From Tuberibacillus calidus DSM 17572 (GTDB lineage Bacteria; Bacillota; Bacilli; Bacillales; Sporolactobacillaceae), in assembly GCF_000430685.1 (NCBI RefSeq), contig NZ_AUMM01000016.1, positions 1-64,000 on the forward strand: a DNA stretch of 64,000 bases, in the 5' to 3' direction. The notes beneath the pieces are model-generated. The model saw only the letters and a list, made by a program, of their open reading frames with translations, was not told the origin of the DNA and did no database searches. This document shows positions 44,177 to 54,299 of the stretch, in pieces (positions within the stretch are counted from its first letter, which is position 1; the number at the start of each line of letters is the position of its first letter). Both the position numbers and the translations under genes were made by a program.

Positions 44177-44614
44177 ATGATACAACAAATCGTAACGAGC
44201 TTTTTAGCTTCCGTAGCTTTTGGCATTATATTTAACGTCCCGAAAAAATCGTTGCTAAAGTGCGGGTTTACCGGAATGGTTGGCTGGATGTTTTATTATG
44301 TTTTAAAGGACCATGGGGTAAACATTATTTTCGCGACATTTGTGGGTGCGTTTTGGGTAGCGGTGCTCAGCCATGTCTTTGCTAGAAAATATAGGACCCC
44401 TGTTATCATTTTTTCGGTTTGCGGTATCATTCCGCTCGTTCCCGGGGGATTTGCTTACGACGCCATGCGCCATTTTGTCATCAGCGAATACAATGTGGCG
44501 TTGTCATTGGCTGCCAAGGTGTTTTTTATGTCTTTAGCCATCGCCATCGGGCTGATCGTATCAGAGGTCATGAATCAATTGATCAGGGATTGGCGGAAAA
44601 GAAGAGGTGTTTGA
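44177..44614 (+). CDS. Threonine/serine exporter, C-terminal half (YjjB/DUF3815)
   Basis: A 145-residue protein with four or five membrane helices: FGIIFNVPKKSLLKCGFTGMVGWM, IIPLVPGGFAYDAM and the closing helix are family-typical. ATG at 44177 has AAAGGGG seven bases away, while the ATG at 44171 is too close. It is coupled with the preceding gene. Confidence 0.9.
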   Translation: MIQQIVTSFLASVAFGIIFNVPKKSLLKCGFTGMVGWMFYYVLKDHGVNIIFATFVGAFWVAVLSHVFARKYRTPVIIFSVCGIIPLVPGGFAYDAMRHFVISEYNVALSLAAKVFFMSLAIAIGLIVSEVMNQLIRDWRKRRGV

Positions 44615-44793
44615 GCCAAAAAACCACATTTGCTACTACCCGAATGAACCCATCGACAAACATAGTGAAAAAAAAGTAATATATGCTGAGTTTAATATTT
44701 ATTCCATTTTGGATGCGTTTACAAAGGTGTGTTCTGGACGCATATTTTATATTTTGTTATTATTTTTTTAAAATTTAAATAGGGAGGGAAAGT

Positions 44794-45705
44794 ATGGATA
44801 TAAAATCTAGATCCGTTCCTTATAACCTCCAGGTTCGCTGGCTACTTCTTGAGAGGATGCCCTTTACAGAATCAGAATTAAAACAACTTCACGCAGACGA
44901 AAAAGGGTTCGAAGGCGAGTGCTATTTTGATCAGCTCATCGCCCAGTCCCCAGCCTCATCTTACCTCCATCTTAAAGACCTGATTCTAAAATGGAACAAT
45001 TCCACGTTCCAAGTTGATTCCTGCCTCCTTTCTCCGCATCAAGCCTATCTTTTCGAAGTAAAAAACTATGAAGGCGAATACTATATTGAAGGAAAACGTC
45101 GGTTTTCTGTCACTGGCAAGGAAATTAAAAATCCGTTACAGGCGTTGCAACGCAGTGAAGACTTATTCAGGCAGCTTTTGCAACACCTTGGCCTCTATCT
45201 TCCGGTTATATCGAAAGTTATTTTTGTTAATGGGGAATTCACCTTGTTCAATGCCAATAAACACCTTTCCATCATCCTGCCAACACAAATAAATTCCTTT
45301 GTAAAAAAGCTCGGATCTGCCGTCTATGATGAAACGTTCATAGAGAAAGCCCGACAGCTTGCTAGACTGCATGATGAAAATTCCTTTTACCTAAAAATGC
45401 ATATTCCCGACTATTCCTATGACACTTTGAAAAAAGGAATTTCATGTGGTCAGTGCCGCTCGCTTTCGGTAGATGTTGAAGGGCGGTATTTAATATGTAA
45501 AAGGTGCGGGTTTAAGGAAAACTTTGAAAAAGGCATTCTCCGTATGGCAGAATCTTTTAAACTCCTTTTTCCCGACAGACCACTGTCTGTATCTAATCTG
45601 TTGGATTGGTGCCAATTCAATAATGATAAGAGACAACGAATCCATAGAATTCTAAGAAAACATTATAAAATGACACAACGATCCGTTGCTTCCTATTATG
45701 TCTAA
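44794..45705 (+). CDS. NERD-domain protein with zinc ribbon
   Basis: A 303-residue protein. The NERD (nuclease-related) domain at residues about 38-150 has GFEGE, FQVDSCLL and LFEVKNYEGEYYI, keeping the E-D-ExK core of the PD-(D/E)xK fold. Residues about 215-240 form a zinc ribbon (CGQCRSL, then CKRCGF). The C-terminal part is unassigned. It is probably a nucleic-acid enzyme; its role is unknown. GGGAGGG precedes the ATG. Confidence 0.85.
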   Translation: MDIKSRSVPYNLQVRWLLLERMPFTESELKQLHADEKGFEGECYFDQLIAQSPASSYLHLKDLILKWNNSTFQVDSCLLSPHQAYLFEVKNYEGEYYIEGKRRFSVTGKEIKNPLQALQRSEDLFRQLLQHLGLYLPVISKVIFVNGEFTLFNANKHLSIILPTQINSFVKKLGSAVYDETFIEKARQLARLHDENSFYLKMHIPDYSYDTLKKGISCGQCRSLSVDVEGRYLICKRCGFKENFEKGILRMAESFKLLFPDRPLSVSNLLDWCQFNNDKRQRIHRILRKHYKMTQRSVASYYV

Positions 45706-45773
45706 TTGACTATACCCCAAAGAGTATGTTCATTGGCAAAAGATGTTGCTAGTAAAGGGGATAACGCGTCTCA

Positions 45774-46125
45774 TTTCGGTCAAAAACAAGAAAAGCAAAT
45801 TATTTTGGAAGTCGATCAATCAGCCAAATGATACGCAATCCGAAAAAGCATATTATTTCATGAGCTGGGAGCCGCGCAAATGATATACAATCATAGGAAA
45901 TAGAAATAACTGGGCTGAATTTCGACCAAAAACCAAAAAAGCATATCATTTTGAGGTCGATTGGTCAGTCAAATGATATGCAATTTGAAAAAGCATATCA
46001 TTACAGAGGCAGGAGACCGGGAAAATGATACGGAATCACGAAAAATAGGAATACCCGGGCATTGTTTTGGCAAAAAAAGCGCGACATTTTGAGGCCAATA
46101 GCCAAACAAAATGTCACGCAAAATT
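45774..46125. repeat. Tandem 146-bp repeat with nested hairpins (about 2.5 copies)
   Basis: Units start at 45774 (TTTCGGTCAAAAAC), 45920 (TTTCGACCAAAAACC) and 46065 (TTTTGGCAAAAAAA). Each full unit has two inverted repeats, one with arms GCATATCATTT/AAATGATATGC around GGTCGATTGGTCAG-like sequence and one with ATATCATT/AATGATA arms. Unit 3 has GCGACATTTT/AAAATGTCACGC arms, so pairing is kept while sequence changed. The gap 45,706-46,327 has no firm gene. Confidence 0.75.
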
Positions 46126-46327
46126 GACTGGAGATAACTTCAAGAACCACTTATTTATTAGATGTCTCGTCAATGGACCAAGTGAATTTTTACCATGACC
46201 TTCGCTCGTTGAACGATGATTAAAAACTTCCCTTGTTCTTCGCCCATACGATAATAAAGTATGCCCCTGTTGATAAATAGCTCAAATATCAGCTTGTTTT
46301 TGGTGAGTTTCTTCAAAACGTTTTCTT

Positions 46328-48067
46328 TTAGCGGTTGAGCTGGCTTTCAATGGCTTTTTCATATTGGATATGATGCAGTTTGCTAAACACGCCGCCAAGT
46401 TCCAGTAATTCCTCATAGCTTCCTTGTTCAGCGATGCCGTCTTCGGTCACAACAATAATATGGTCGGCGTTTCTGATGGTCGCCAAGCGGTGGGCGATGA
46501 CGAGTGTCGTTCGATTGGCCGATAATTCATTCAGAGCGGTTTGTATAATTTTCTCCGATTCCGTATCAAGTGCTGAGGTGGCCTCATCCAAAATTAAAAT
46601 CGGCGGGTTTTTCAGAAACGTACGGGCGATCGCCAGGCGCTGTTTTTGACCGCCGGATAGCTTCAGACCTCTTTCACCAATTTGCGTATCATAACCGTCA
46701 GGGAGTGATTCGATAAAAGCATCCAAATATGCACGTCGCGCAGCCTCCCGAATTTCTTCTTCGGTGGCATCCAATTTTCCGTAAGCGATATTTTCCCGAA
46801 TCGTCCCGGTAAACAGGAAAACGTCTTGTTGGACGATGCCGATTTGCGACCGCAGCGACCGCTTCGTCATTTTCCGAATATCCAATCCATCAATGGTGAT
46901 CGATCCCCGATCAACATCATAGAAGCGTGGGATTAAGGAACAAATCGTGGTTTTGCCCGCGCCAGATGGGCCGACAAAGGCGACCGTTTTTCCGGCTTCA
47001 ATCGTCAAATCAATCCCTTTAAGAACGGGGTGATTGGCTTCATATTGAAAATAGACATCATGAAATTCAATGTGGCCTTCAAGGTTCTTCACATCGATGG
47101 CACCGGGCTCATCTTGGACGTCAGGTTCAACCGCCAATATATCGAGAAACCGCTTGAATCCAGCCATACCCTTCGGATAGAGCTCCAACAAGGCACTGAT
47201 TTTATCCACTGGCTTGATGAGTACATTCACATATAAAACGAAGCTGACGAGTTCACCGTAAGAAAGCTGATGGTGATAGGTGAGCCATGCGCCGAATACT
47301 AAAACGACAAGTGTCATAAAACGCGTCATCATATACGTGCTCGACTCGGTGAAGGCCATCACTTTGTAAGCTTTGAGTTTGGCCATGCGGAATTTCCCGT
47401 TATCCTTATTAAATCGTTTTTTCTCAAACTCTTCATTCGTAAACGATTGGACAACGCGAATGCCAGAGACGCTGTCTTCCACTCGGGCGTTGACATCGCC
47501 GATTTTCTCATACATCGTGTCCCAGGCTTTATTCATGCGTAGGTTGCAAAAAACGATCACCCAGATGAGAAACGGAACGACGAAAAGCGCAACAAGCGCA
47601 AGCTTCACATTGACGCTAATCATGATGCAGAAAGCGCCGATAAAGGTCATGACCGCAATAAAAAAATCTTCCGGACCATGGTGTGCAAGCTCGCCAATAT
47701 CAAAAAGGTCATTCGTGATTCGGCTCATGATGTGCCCGGTTTTTGTATTATCAAAAAAGCGAAACGACTGGCGCTGGATGTGGTAAAACAGTTCTCGGCG
47801 CATGTCGGTTTCAATGTTGATCCCGAGTTTATGCCCGAGATAGCCAACCACAAACTGCAAGAAGGTGCTAGTTAGATAGACGATAAGCAACAAAATGCTG
47901 ACGGCGACAATCATCGGCCAATGGCCTCCGGGCAGCAATGTATCAATAAACCTCTGTACCGCAACAGGAAAAGCAAGTTCAAGAATGGCAACAATCACAG
48001 CACTTGTGAAGTCAATGAAAAATAACCTTCGATGTGGTTTATAATAAGAAAAAAAACGACGAATCAT
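46328..48067 (-). CDS. ABC exporter (MsbA/BmrA-type, fused permease-ATPase)
   Basis: A 579-residue half-transporter. Six membrane helices (about residues 1-310) precede the ATPase domain with Walker A GPSGAGKTT, Q-loop, signature LSGGQKQRL, Walker B ILILDEATSALD and switch His in IAHRL. It likely works as a homodimer exporting lipids or drugs. It is transcribed divergently from the MFS exporter at 48,234. Confidence 0.93.
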   Translation of the reverse strand: MIRRFFSYYKPHRRLFFIDFTSAVIVAILELAFPVAVQRFIDTLLPGGHWPMIVAVSILLLIVYLTSTFLQFVVGYLGHKLGINIETDMRRELFYHIQRQSFRFFDNTKTGHIMSRITNDLFDIGELAHHGPEDFFIAVMTFIGAFCIMISVNVKLALVALFVVPFLIWVIVFCNLRMNKAWDTMYEKIGDVNARVEDSVSGIRVVQSFTNEEFEKKRFNKDNGKFRMAKLKAYKVMAFTESSTYMMTRFMTLVVLVFGAWLTYHHQLSYGELVSFVLYVNVLIKPVDKISALLELYPKGMAGFKRFLDILAVEPDVQDEPGAIDVKNLEGHIEFHDVYFQYEANHPVLKGIDLTIEAGKTVAFVGPSGAGKTTICSLIPRFYDVDRGSITIDGLDIRKMTKRSLRSQIGIVQQDVFLFTGTIRENIAYGKLDATEEEIREAARRAYLDAFIESLPDGYDTQIGERGLKLSGGQKQRLAIARTFLKNPPILILDEATSALDTESEKIIQTALNELSANRTTLVIAHRLATIRNADHIIVVTEDGIAEQGSYEELLELGGVFSKLHHIQYEKAIESQLNR

Positions 48068-48233
48068 ACCCTAAGGACTCCTTTTATCAACACTAATTGG
48101 ATTATACAGAAACCTAGCCATGACCAACAAGAAATGACGATTATATTGATGCATTTTTTTGGTGCAAAACGCGTCTTTCCGCTATACTTTCTAAAAGTAA
48201 TCTTGGTATTAAAATAAAAAGAGAGGTTAATAT

Positions 48234-49739
48234 ATGATTAAGGAAACAAATCGAAAAATGGTCACCGTGGCCATGTTGGTGGCCATTTTGCTTGTTGCCA
48301 TTGATGTAACAGTCGTCAGTACGGCCATGCCGGAAATTGTGAAAGATTTAAGCGGGCTGAGTTTAATCAGCTGGGTGTTTGCGATTTACACGTTGACAAC
48401 GGCTGTCACAACGCCGATATACGGAAAATTGGCCGACTTGTTTGGAAGGAAAAAAGTTTTTATATTTGGCGTTATTTTATTTGTCCTTGGATCAATGTTA
48501 TCCGGGGCTTCGCAAACCATGAATCAGCTCATTTGGTTTCGAGCCTTTCAAGGGATCGGAGCCGGTGCGGTAATGCCGATCACCTTTACGATTATCGGGG
48601 ACTTGTTCCCGGGTGAACAACGCGCGAAAATGCAAGGCCTTTTTAGTGCCGTCTGGGGAGTGGCTGGTCTATTAGGACCGCTTGTCGGTGGTTTTTTTGT
48701 TGACCAAATATCTTGGCGCTGGATTTTTTATATTAATCTACCAATTGGGGTCATCTCACTCGTTCTCATTTTGGTGTTTTTCCATGAAACGCTTGAAAAT
48801 AAAGCGAAAAGAAAAATTGATTATCTTGGGGCGCTGGTTTTTACCGTTGGGATTTCAGCATTGCTTTATGCATTGCTGAATGGCGGGCAAAAAGGGTATG
48901 CCTGGGATTCACCGATCATTATCAGCCTTTTTGCCATTAGCATTATTTTCGTTATCGTTTTTATTCTGATTGAATCAAAAACGAGCGAGCCGATGCTGCC
49001 TTTAGCCCTTTTTACCATTCCAACCATCGTCGTATCCAATCTTATCGGATTTTTATCAAGTTTTGTTTTAATCGGTGTCAATGTTTACCTGCCGATGTGG
49101 ATTCAAGTTATTCTCGGACATAGTGCAACAAGTTCAGGCTTGACGTTAATGCCCATGTCGATTGCTTGGCCGATTGGGGCGACGTTTGCTGGCCGCTATA
49201 TGTATAAAATTGGCGCCAAGTTCACAGCCGTGATAGGTTCTTTTCTCATTTTGGCTGGTGGGTGTTGGCTGCTTGCCCTTACCCTTGAGTCACCCTATTG
49301 GTATTTTGTCGGGCTAATGGTCGTCATCGGCCTCGGCATGGGGTATGCGACAACACCGACAACCGTCATTGTGCAAGCGGCAGTCGGGTGGCGGATGCGC
49401 GGGGCTGCAACGGCTTCCACCAACTTCATGCGTTCCATGGGCCAAACCGTCGGGGTGGCGGTCTATGGCACGATTTTTAATAATGCCATCACGCATTCTA
49501 TCCATTCACAGGCCGCAGAAGGCCGAAAGCTTAAAGGGGATTTCAATGATCTCTTAAATGCCGACGTTCTCAAACATTTACCGGATTCCGTCATTAGCTA
49601 TATCCAAAAGGTATTAGCCAATGGCCTCCATCATGTCTTTTGGGCGATGTTTATTTTTGCGTTATTAAATATGGCTGCGGTGATTTTTCTACCGTCACAT
49701 AAAAAAATATTGGAACAACAACATTCTGCTTCTGAATAA
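48234..49739 (+). CDS. MFS multidrug exporter (DHA2, EmrB/QacA family)
   Basis: A 501-residue protein with about 14 membrane helices. DVTVVSTAMPEI (helix 1), GKLADLFGRKKVF (loop 2-3) and the motif-C run FSAVWGVAGLLGPLVGGF identify drug:H+ antiporters. GAGAGG precedes the ATG. The gene lies divergent to the ABC exporter. Confidence 0.92.
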   Translation: MIKETNRKMVTVAMLVAILLVAIDVTVVSTAMPEIVKDLSGLSLISWVFAIYTLTTAVTTPIYGKLADLFGRKKVFIFGVILFVLGSMLSGASQTMNQLIWFRAFQGIGAGAVMPITFTIIGDLFPGEQRAKMQGLFSAVWGVAGLLGPLVGGFFVDQISWRWIFYINLPIGVISLVLILVFFHETLENKAKRKIDYLGALVFTVGISALLYALLNGGQKGYAWDSPIIISLFAISIIFVIVFILIESKTSEPMLPLALFTIPTIVVSNLIGFLSSFVLIGVNVYLPMWIQVILGHSATSSGLTLMPMSIAWPIGATFAGRYMYKIGAKFTAVIGSFLILAGGCWLLALTLESPYWYFVGLMVVIGLGMGYATTPTTVIVQAAVGWRMRGAATASTNFMRSMGQTVGVAVYGTIFNNAITHSIHSQAAEGRKLKGDFNDLLNADVLKHLPDSVISYIQKVLANGLHHVFWAMFIFALLNMAAVIFLPSHKKILEQQHSASE

Positions 49740-49827
49740 ATCATTTTTCCACCTCGAATGTTAATCCAGTGTCAACAAGAGCCCTTTTAAACAATATGAT
49801 ACAAGGGAAACATCGGGAGGTGGAAAT

Positions 49828-50253
49828 ATGGCTGTTGTGCAAGCAACTACTAAGGATATTAATCTATTAGCGCGACTGCTACGTGCCGAGGCGGAAGGTG
49901 AAGGGCAACTTGGGGAGTTGCTCGTCGGTAATGTCGGGATTAATCGGGTTCGGGCGGACTGCTCTGATTTTGTAGGGATCCGAACCATCCCGCAAATGAT
50001 CTTTCAACCGCATGCTTTTGAAGCCGTCTTATACGGTTACTTTTACCAAAGAGCGCGGGCCCTGGAAAAACGCCTTTCCAGAAAGGTGGTGAACGGTTTC
50101 CGGCATTGGCCGGCCAAGTATAGCCTTTGGTATTTTAGGCCTCAAGGGGATTGCCCACAACAATGGTATGGTCAACCGCTCGTCGGCCGCTTCAAATTAC
50201 ACTGTTTTTACGAACCTACTAGTGAAACGTGCGCAAACATCTATCGCTTATAA
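49828..50253 (+). CDS. cwlJ: Spore cortex lytic hydrolase (CwlJ/SleB-type)
   Basis: A 141-residue protein that is nearly all Hydrolase_2 domain: DINLLARLLRAEAEGEGQLGELLVGNVGINRV has the catalytic Glu; the end has WYFRPQGDCP, QPLVGRFKLHCFY. There is no signal peptide or peptidoglycan-binding domain, which suits CwlJ rather than SleB. CwlJ acts on cortex peptidoglycan in germination and marks a spore-former. GGGAGGTGG precedes the ATG. Confidence 0.88.
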   Translation: MAVVQATTKDINLLARLLRAEAEGEGQLGELLVGNVGINRVRADCSDFVGIRTIPQMIFQPHAFEAVLYGYFYQRARALEKRLSRKVVNGFRHWPAKYSLWYFRPQGDCPQQWYGQPLVGRFKLHCFYEPTSETCANIYRL

Positions 50254-50714
50254 AAAACGATCGCGGGGTTTCTTGGATTTCAGACCGAGAAACCTCCGTT
50301 TCATTTTGATCATAAGTGGAATAGGTTGCATTGACCAATTTATTTGTTATAAGTTGATTTTCTTTTTTGTATTGCAAGACAATAAGAAAAAATTATGAAT
50401 GAATGGACATCCTCCATAGCTCGAGGTAAAATAGGGATAGCCTCCAATGAATTTTTTTGCTGAGATGGTCACAAAACAGCCCTTGGTACGAAGATTTTAG
50501 TGGTCTTTTTTTATTATTATTGTCAGATTACTCGGTCAAAACATTTAGCCCGCGCTCGGAATCCTTTTTTGTCCCCGTTATGGAATCACCGTAAGCCCAT
50601 CGGTATTTCCCTGCGTTGAATGGTCATCCGAAAACGGAACGTATTTTTGCGGTGTTATTTATCAGAAAATTTAACCACATCTGAGATCTCACATAAGAAA
50701 AGGAGTAGTGAAAA
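50254..50714. other. 460-bp gap without gene
   Basis: A hairpin GGTTTCTTGG/CCGAGAAACC (about 50,276-50,300) lies just after the cwlJ stop without a T-run. Beyond it no open frame, promoter of note or known RNA is recognised. The long leader before the peptide transporter may carry control, but nothing specific can be shown. Confidence 0.4.
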
Positions 50715-52199
50715 TTGGCTTTAATTCAGAACCTTACTCAGGACAAGCCTGAACGGGGATTCTTTGGCCATCCAAAGGGTCTATTTACATTATTTTTTAC
50801 AGAGCTTTGGGAGCGTTTTTCCTATTATGGCATGCGGGCCATTTTACTCTATTACATGTATGACCAAGTCTCAAACGGGGGACTGGGGCTGAAAGATAGC
50901 ACAGCCATGGCTGTTATGTCCATTTATGGAGCACTTGTTTTTATGTCGAGTATTATCGGGGGTTGGATTGCTGACCGTTTGCTTGGAAACCGCCGCACGG
51001 TTTTCTGGGGCGCTGTATTGATTATGTGCGGCCACATTGCACTGTCATTTCCTGGCGGTGTCACGGCATTATTTGTATCAATGGTATTCATTATTTTGGG
51101 TTCCGGACTTATGAAACCAAATATCTCGACGATTGTCGGTACTTTATACAGCCCGACGGATGCGCGGCGCGATTCGGGTTTCAGCATCTTCTATATGAGT
51201 ATTAACATGGGTGCCTTTATGTCGCCATACGTTGCTGGAACGCTCGGACAAAAAATCAATTATCACCTTGGCTTTGGAAGCGCCGCCATTGGTATGGCTT
51301 TAGGTTTATTGATCTATGTGCTAACAGAACGGAAGTATTTAGGGGACGCTGGAAAAGAGGTCAAAAATCCGCTTGCTCCTAATGAGCGCAAAAGAGTCAC
51401 TGTTTTGTTTAGCGCTATCGCGATTGTGATCATCATCCTTGCTCTTATTGCGAAGGCAACGGGTACGCTGACCATTGATAATGTTATCAACTTTATCAGC
51501 TTTTTGGGCATCTTAATCCCGGTCAGTTATTTTGTCGTTATGTATCGCAGTCCGAAAACGACGAAAGATGAACGTTCTCGTATTATTGCCTACATTCCGC
51601 TATTTATCGCAGCAGTCATGTTCTGGGCTATTGAAGAACAAGGCTCGGTAATCTTGGCAAGTTATGCGGATAAGCGGACTCAGCTAGATATTTGGGGGAT
51701 ACATCTTGCTTCCTCCTGGTTCCAATCATTAAACCCGGTATTTATTATCATTTTTGCGCCGGTGTTTGCAGCCTTATGGGTTAAACTTGGAAAGCGCCAG
51801 CCATCCACATCGCATAAATTTTCATTTGGTCTGATTTTCGCCGGCCTGTCTTACTTAATCATGGTCATTCCGGCGTTACACGGCACGCATACACTTGTTA
51901 ACCCGCTCTGGCTTGTAGCAAGCTTCTTCTTAGTTGTTATCGGTGAACTTTGCCTTTCGCCGGTCGGATTGTCAGCCACAACAAAACTCGCACCGAAGGC
52001 CTTTGCTTCACAGATGATGAGTCTCTGGCTGTTGGCGGATGCGGCGGCACAATCCTTGAATGCGCAAATTGCACCGTTATATAACCCAGACACAGAGATT
52101 GCCTTCTTCAGTATCATTGGCGCCGTCGCAGTCATTCTTGGTTTATTGCTTTTTGCGATTGCCCCGGTTATTCAACGGCATATGCGCGGTGTTCATTAA
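50715..52199 (+). CDS. POT-family peptide transporter
   Basis: A 494-residue proton-coupled oligopeptide transporter with about 14 helices. ELWERFSYYGMRAILLYYM near residue 32 is the family's ExxERFxYY motif; GSGLMKPNIS and FSIFYMSINMGAF are the PTR2 signatures. It imports di- and tripeptides. TTG start with AAAAGGAG upstream. Confidence 0.93.
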   Translation: MALIQNLTQDKPERGFFGHPKGLFTLFFTELWERFSYYGMRAILLYYMYDQVSNGGLGLKDSTAMAVMSIYGALVFMSSIIGGWIADRLLGNRRTVFWGAVLIMCGHIALSFPGGVTALFVSMVFIILGSGLMKPNISTIVGTLYSPTDARRDSGFSIFYMSINMGAFMSPYVAGTLGQKINYHLGFGSAAIGMALGLLIYVLTERKYLGDAGKEVKNPLAPNERKRVTVLFSAIAIVIIILALIAKATGTLTIDNVINFISFLGILIPVSYFVVMYRSPKTTKDERSRIIAYIPLFIAAVMFWAIEEQGSVILASYADKRTQLDIWGIHLASSWFQSLNPVFIIIFAPVFAALWVKLGKRQPSTSHKFSFGLIFAGLSYLIMVIPALHGTHTLVNPLWLVASFFLVVIGELCLSPVGLSATTKLAPKAFASQMMSLWLLADAAAQSLNAQIAPLYNPDTEIAFFSIIGAVAVILGLLLFAIAPVIQRHMRGVH

Positions 52200-52213
52200 A
52201 CGATATTTGACGA

Positions 52214-52241
52214 AAAAGCTGCCTTATGGGCAGCTTTTTTT
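52214..52241 (+). terminator. Rho-independent terminator after POT gene
   Basis: AAAGCTGCC pairs with GGGCAGCTTT across TTAT, followed by TTTTT. Confidence 0.88.
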
Positions 52242-52338
52242 AGATAGTTGTCAATGAAAAAAATGGTTCTACGTCAAATGTTGGGGTAGGAGCTAAACCT
52301 CGTACTCCTTAAACATCTGGAATATTGTTTAATTTAAA

Positions 52339-52533
52339 CTAATGATGTAATAAAACACGTAACCGTAAACGGTCATAACGTTTAAATCCAAAGGCATTTC
52401 GTTTAATCACTTTTGTTTGATTGCTGAGTCCTTCTAGGGATCCGTTGTTATAGCCAAAGGCAAAGCTGTTTAAAATTTCGATTTCCCAGTTTTTTAAGGT
52501 TTTTATTACCTGAATAAACTCGTTTATCCCCGA
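52339..52533 (-). pseudogene. ISL3-family transposase, C-terminal fragment
   Basis: The minus strand reads NEFIQVIKTLKNWEIEILNSF, then YNNGSLEGLSNQTKVIKRNAFGF and KRYDRLRLRVLLHH before a stop. The words 'NG..EG..N..K.IKR.AFG' are the end of ISL3 transposases. Upstream the frame is closed by a stop. No catalytic part remains. The surrounding 52,242-52,692 holds no gene. Confidence 0.75.
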
Positions 52534-52692
52534 TTTTTAAGACAAGATCATATTAAACATAACTATAACTAGACCTATTTTCCCATTTTCCTAGGTAAAA
52601 AAGACTTAATTGTTCAAATAGTTATTGACATTTCCCAATATTATAGGTATTTTCAAAAAAGTATCAAAGTCTTTGAAAAGAGGGTGAAGAAA

Positions 52693-53493
52693 ATGGTTAA
52701 AAAAGTAGGAACCTTTGCACTTGTTTTGGTAGTGTGTCTTACTATGTCGGCCTTTTCTTTACAACACGAAGCACACGCAGCGGATCACGCATACTATACT
52801 AATTCTTTTCCCGGTGGGTATAGTTTAGGTGCTTATTCTTGGTTTAATTATGTTGATGTGAGGTGCGGGGCTAACTCTTATATAGACTATTCGGGAAACT
52901 CAAGTAAGCCAATTGATAGTATTTCAATAGATTACGATGCTTACAATGTAAGTGGTGTAATACAATTTTCCGACTATGAACAACGTCCTAATACCGGCGG
53001 ATTTTTATTAGAAACCCCGGTAGGAGTATTGGAGAAATCAACGTCAATATTCGATTTTAAAAATAATGGTTATGAATGGAAACCAACTCAAAGAATTTAC
53101 AACTGTGCTTTTGGCTCTGCCTCTGTATCCCAAATGCCCCAAAAGTATAAAAATATTGCTGACAAGAATAGTCTGGGAAAAGTTAAAAGCATCATTGAAA
53201 ATGATTACGCAAACGATATAAAATCGTTTACCGTCAACAACAGACCATTAAATATTGATGACTTTAAATTAGATAAAACCATCAAAAAACAAGGTTTTGA
53301 TTTTGAGGATGGAACCATGAAATACCATAACACAATCAAAACTAATTATTCATTTGTAAGTATTTCAACCTCAGAAAGTGTTAAAAGAGACGGGAAACTA
53401 TATAATATTAAAGCCTATATTTTGGTTATCGATACAAAAAATCATAATGATGAAGTAAACACATCGTTATATATAGAGCCTGTTAAAAAGTAA
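52693..53493 (+). CDS. Secreted protein of unknown function
   Basis: A 266-residue exported protein with a clear signal peptide (VGTFALVLVVCLTMSAFSL, cleavage after AHA near residue 29). The mature part is rich in Tyr, Asn and Ser, beta-type, with two cysteines that might bond. AGAGGG precedes the ATG; a GTG nine bases earlier is possible. It has low G+C relative to neighbours and lies among ISL3 fragments, so it was possibly acquired. No family is recognised. Confidence 0.7.
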   Translation: MVKKVGTFALVLVVCLTMSAFSLQHEAHAADHAYYTNSFPGGYSLGAYSWFNYVDVRCGANSYIDYSGNSSKPIDSISIDYDAYNVSGVIQFSDYEQRPNTGGFLLETPVGVLEKSTSIFDFKNNGYEWKPTQRIYNCAFGSASVSQMPQKYKNIADKNSLGKVKSIIENDYANDIKSFTVNNRPLNIDDFKLDKTIKKQGFDFEDGTMKYHNTIKTNYSFVSISTSESVKRDGKLYNIKAYILVIDTKNHNDEVNTSLYIEPVKK

Positions 53494-53516
53494 GAGATCC
53501 TTCATTTTTCATCGAA

Positions 53517-53550
53517 AGTCTACCTTTCTTAAATTAAGGTAGGCTTTTTT
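53517..53550 (+). terminator. Rho-independent terminator after secreted-protein gene
   Basis: AGTCTACCTT pairs with AAGGTAGGCT (one G-T) and is followed by TTTTTT. Confidence 0.85.
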
Positions 53551-54048
53551 ATATACCCAAATAGTTTACCAACTGTTAAAACACTTTTTAAAAATTGGTT
53601 TCAGGCAAATTTTCATGGCTTCGATCCTCTCGAGGTCACGGATGGGTTCCACAAATTTCATGAGTTTTTCTTCGTCCATGAATCCGTATTCAAATTTAAT
53701 AGCGCCTTCCAACTGTTGGACAGCGTTAAGTTACATGTTATGTATGTTTAAAATACAATAAGTTACATTGGGAGGCAATAAAAGGGTTCTGATTTCTAAT
53801 TATCCTATACATATAAGTTTTCATTTCATTTTATGATGTAACTTAATATGTATTGTGTTACATTTACAAAGATGGTTTGATTACTGTGAGCTTTAAGAAG
53901 ATGAAACGTTGTGGGTAACCACGTAGGGCGTGAAATAAGGTTTTTGATTTTCTCTAGTGAGTAATCCAATTTCGATTGTAAACGTAAGGGGAAGCGCGAT
54001 TATAAGGATCATTTAGCCGTTACCTATACTCCGAATATTTTGGGAAAG
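53551..54048. other. 500-bp decayed stretch with GTTACAT repeats
   Basis: A minus-strand remnant at about 53,570-53,720 reads EGAIKFEYGFMDEEKLMKF and then VEPIRDLERIEAMKI with no start, probably a gene fragment. From 53,725 to 53,875 the word GTTACAT occurs at least three times directly and once inverted (ATGTAAC), with IS-end-like spacing. No gene is intact. Confidence 0.4.
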
Positions 54049-54216
54049 TCATTTCTTTTTTAAATTTTCAATTTCACTTTCAAGGTTGTTAATTTTTTGT
54101 TGAAGTGCTTTGTTAGGTTCTAAAATTTTTTTCCCCATGAGAAAAATTGATCCAATAACTGTAACAATTCCACCAGCGATTGCTACCCCCAAAAGAATTA
54201 TAAAATCAAGAAACAT
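54049..54216 (-). CDS. Small membrane-anchored coiled-coil protein
   Basis: A 55-residue frame with GAAGGTGAT before its ATG (54216). One membrane helix (LDFIILLGVAIAGGIVTVIG) is followed by a heptad-like Leu/Lys/Glu helix (LQQKINNLESEIENLKKK). No family name is known; the architecture resembles small phage- or IS-borne membrane proteins. Confidence 0.55.
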   Translation of the reverse strand: MFLDFIILLGVAIAGGIVTVIGSIFLMGKKILEPNKALQQKINNLESEIENLKKK

Positions 54217-54299
54217 ATTATCACCTTCAAATAAAAATAAAAGTAGGGATATTCATATCCAATTATAAAAAAGAACCAGTTATTTAACAACACAATAAT

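Noticed and set aside
45774-46125. CRISPR array
   Set aside because: The period is 146 bp, there are no constant short repeats with variable spacers, and no cas genes are present.
46140-46327. Minus-strand frame of about 48 codons just after the ABC exporter (LKKLTKNKLIFELFINRG)
   Set aside because: It has no ribosome binding site and only a weak TTG start; probably a remnant or chance frame.
50254-50714. T-box or other riboswitch before the peptide transporter
   Set aside because: No T-box sequence or known aptamer core could be found in the leader.
54049-54216. Holin-type identification of the small coiled-coil membrane protein
   Set aside because: Size is right, but there is only one membrane helix and no lysin or phage gene nearby.
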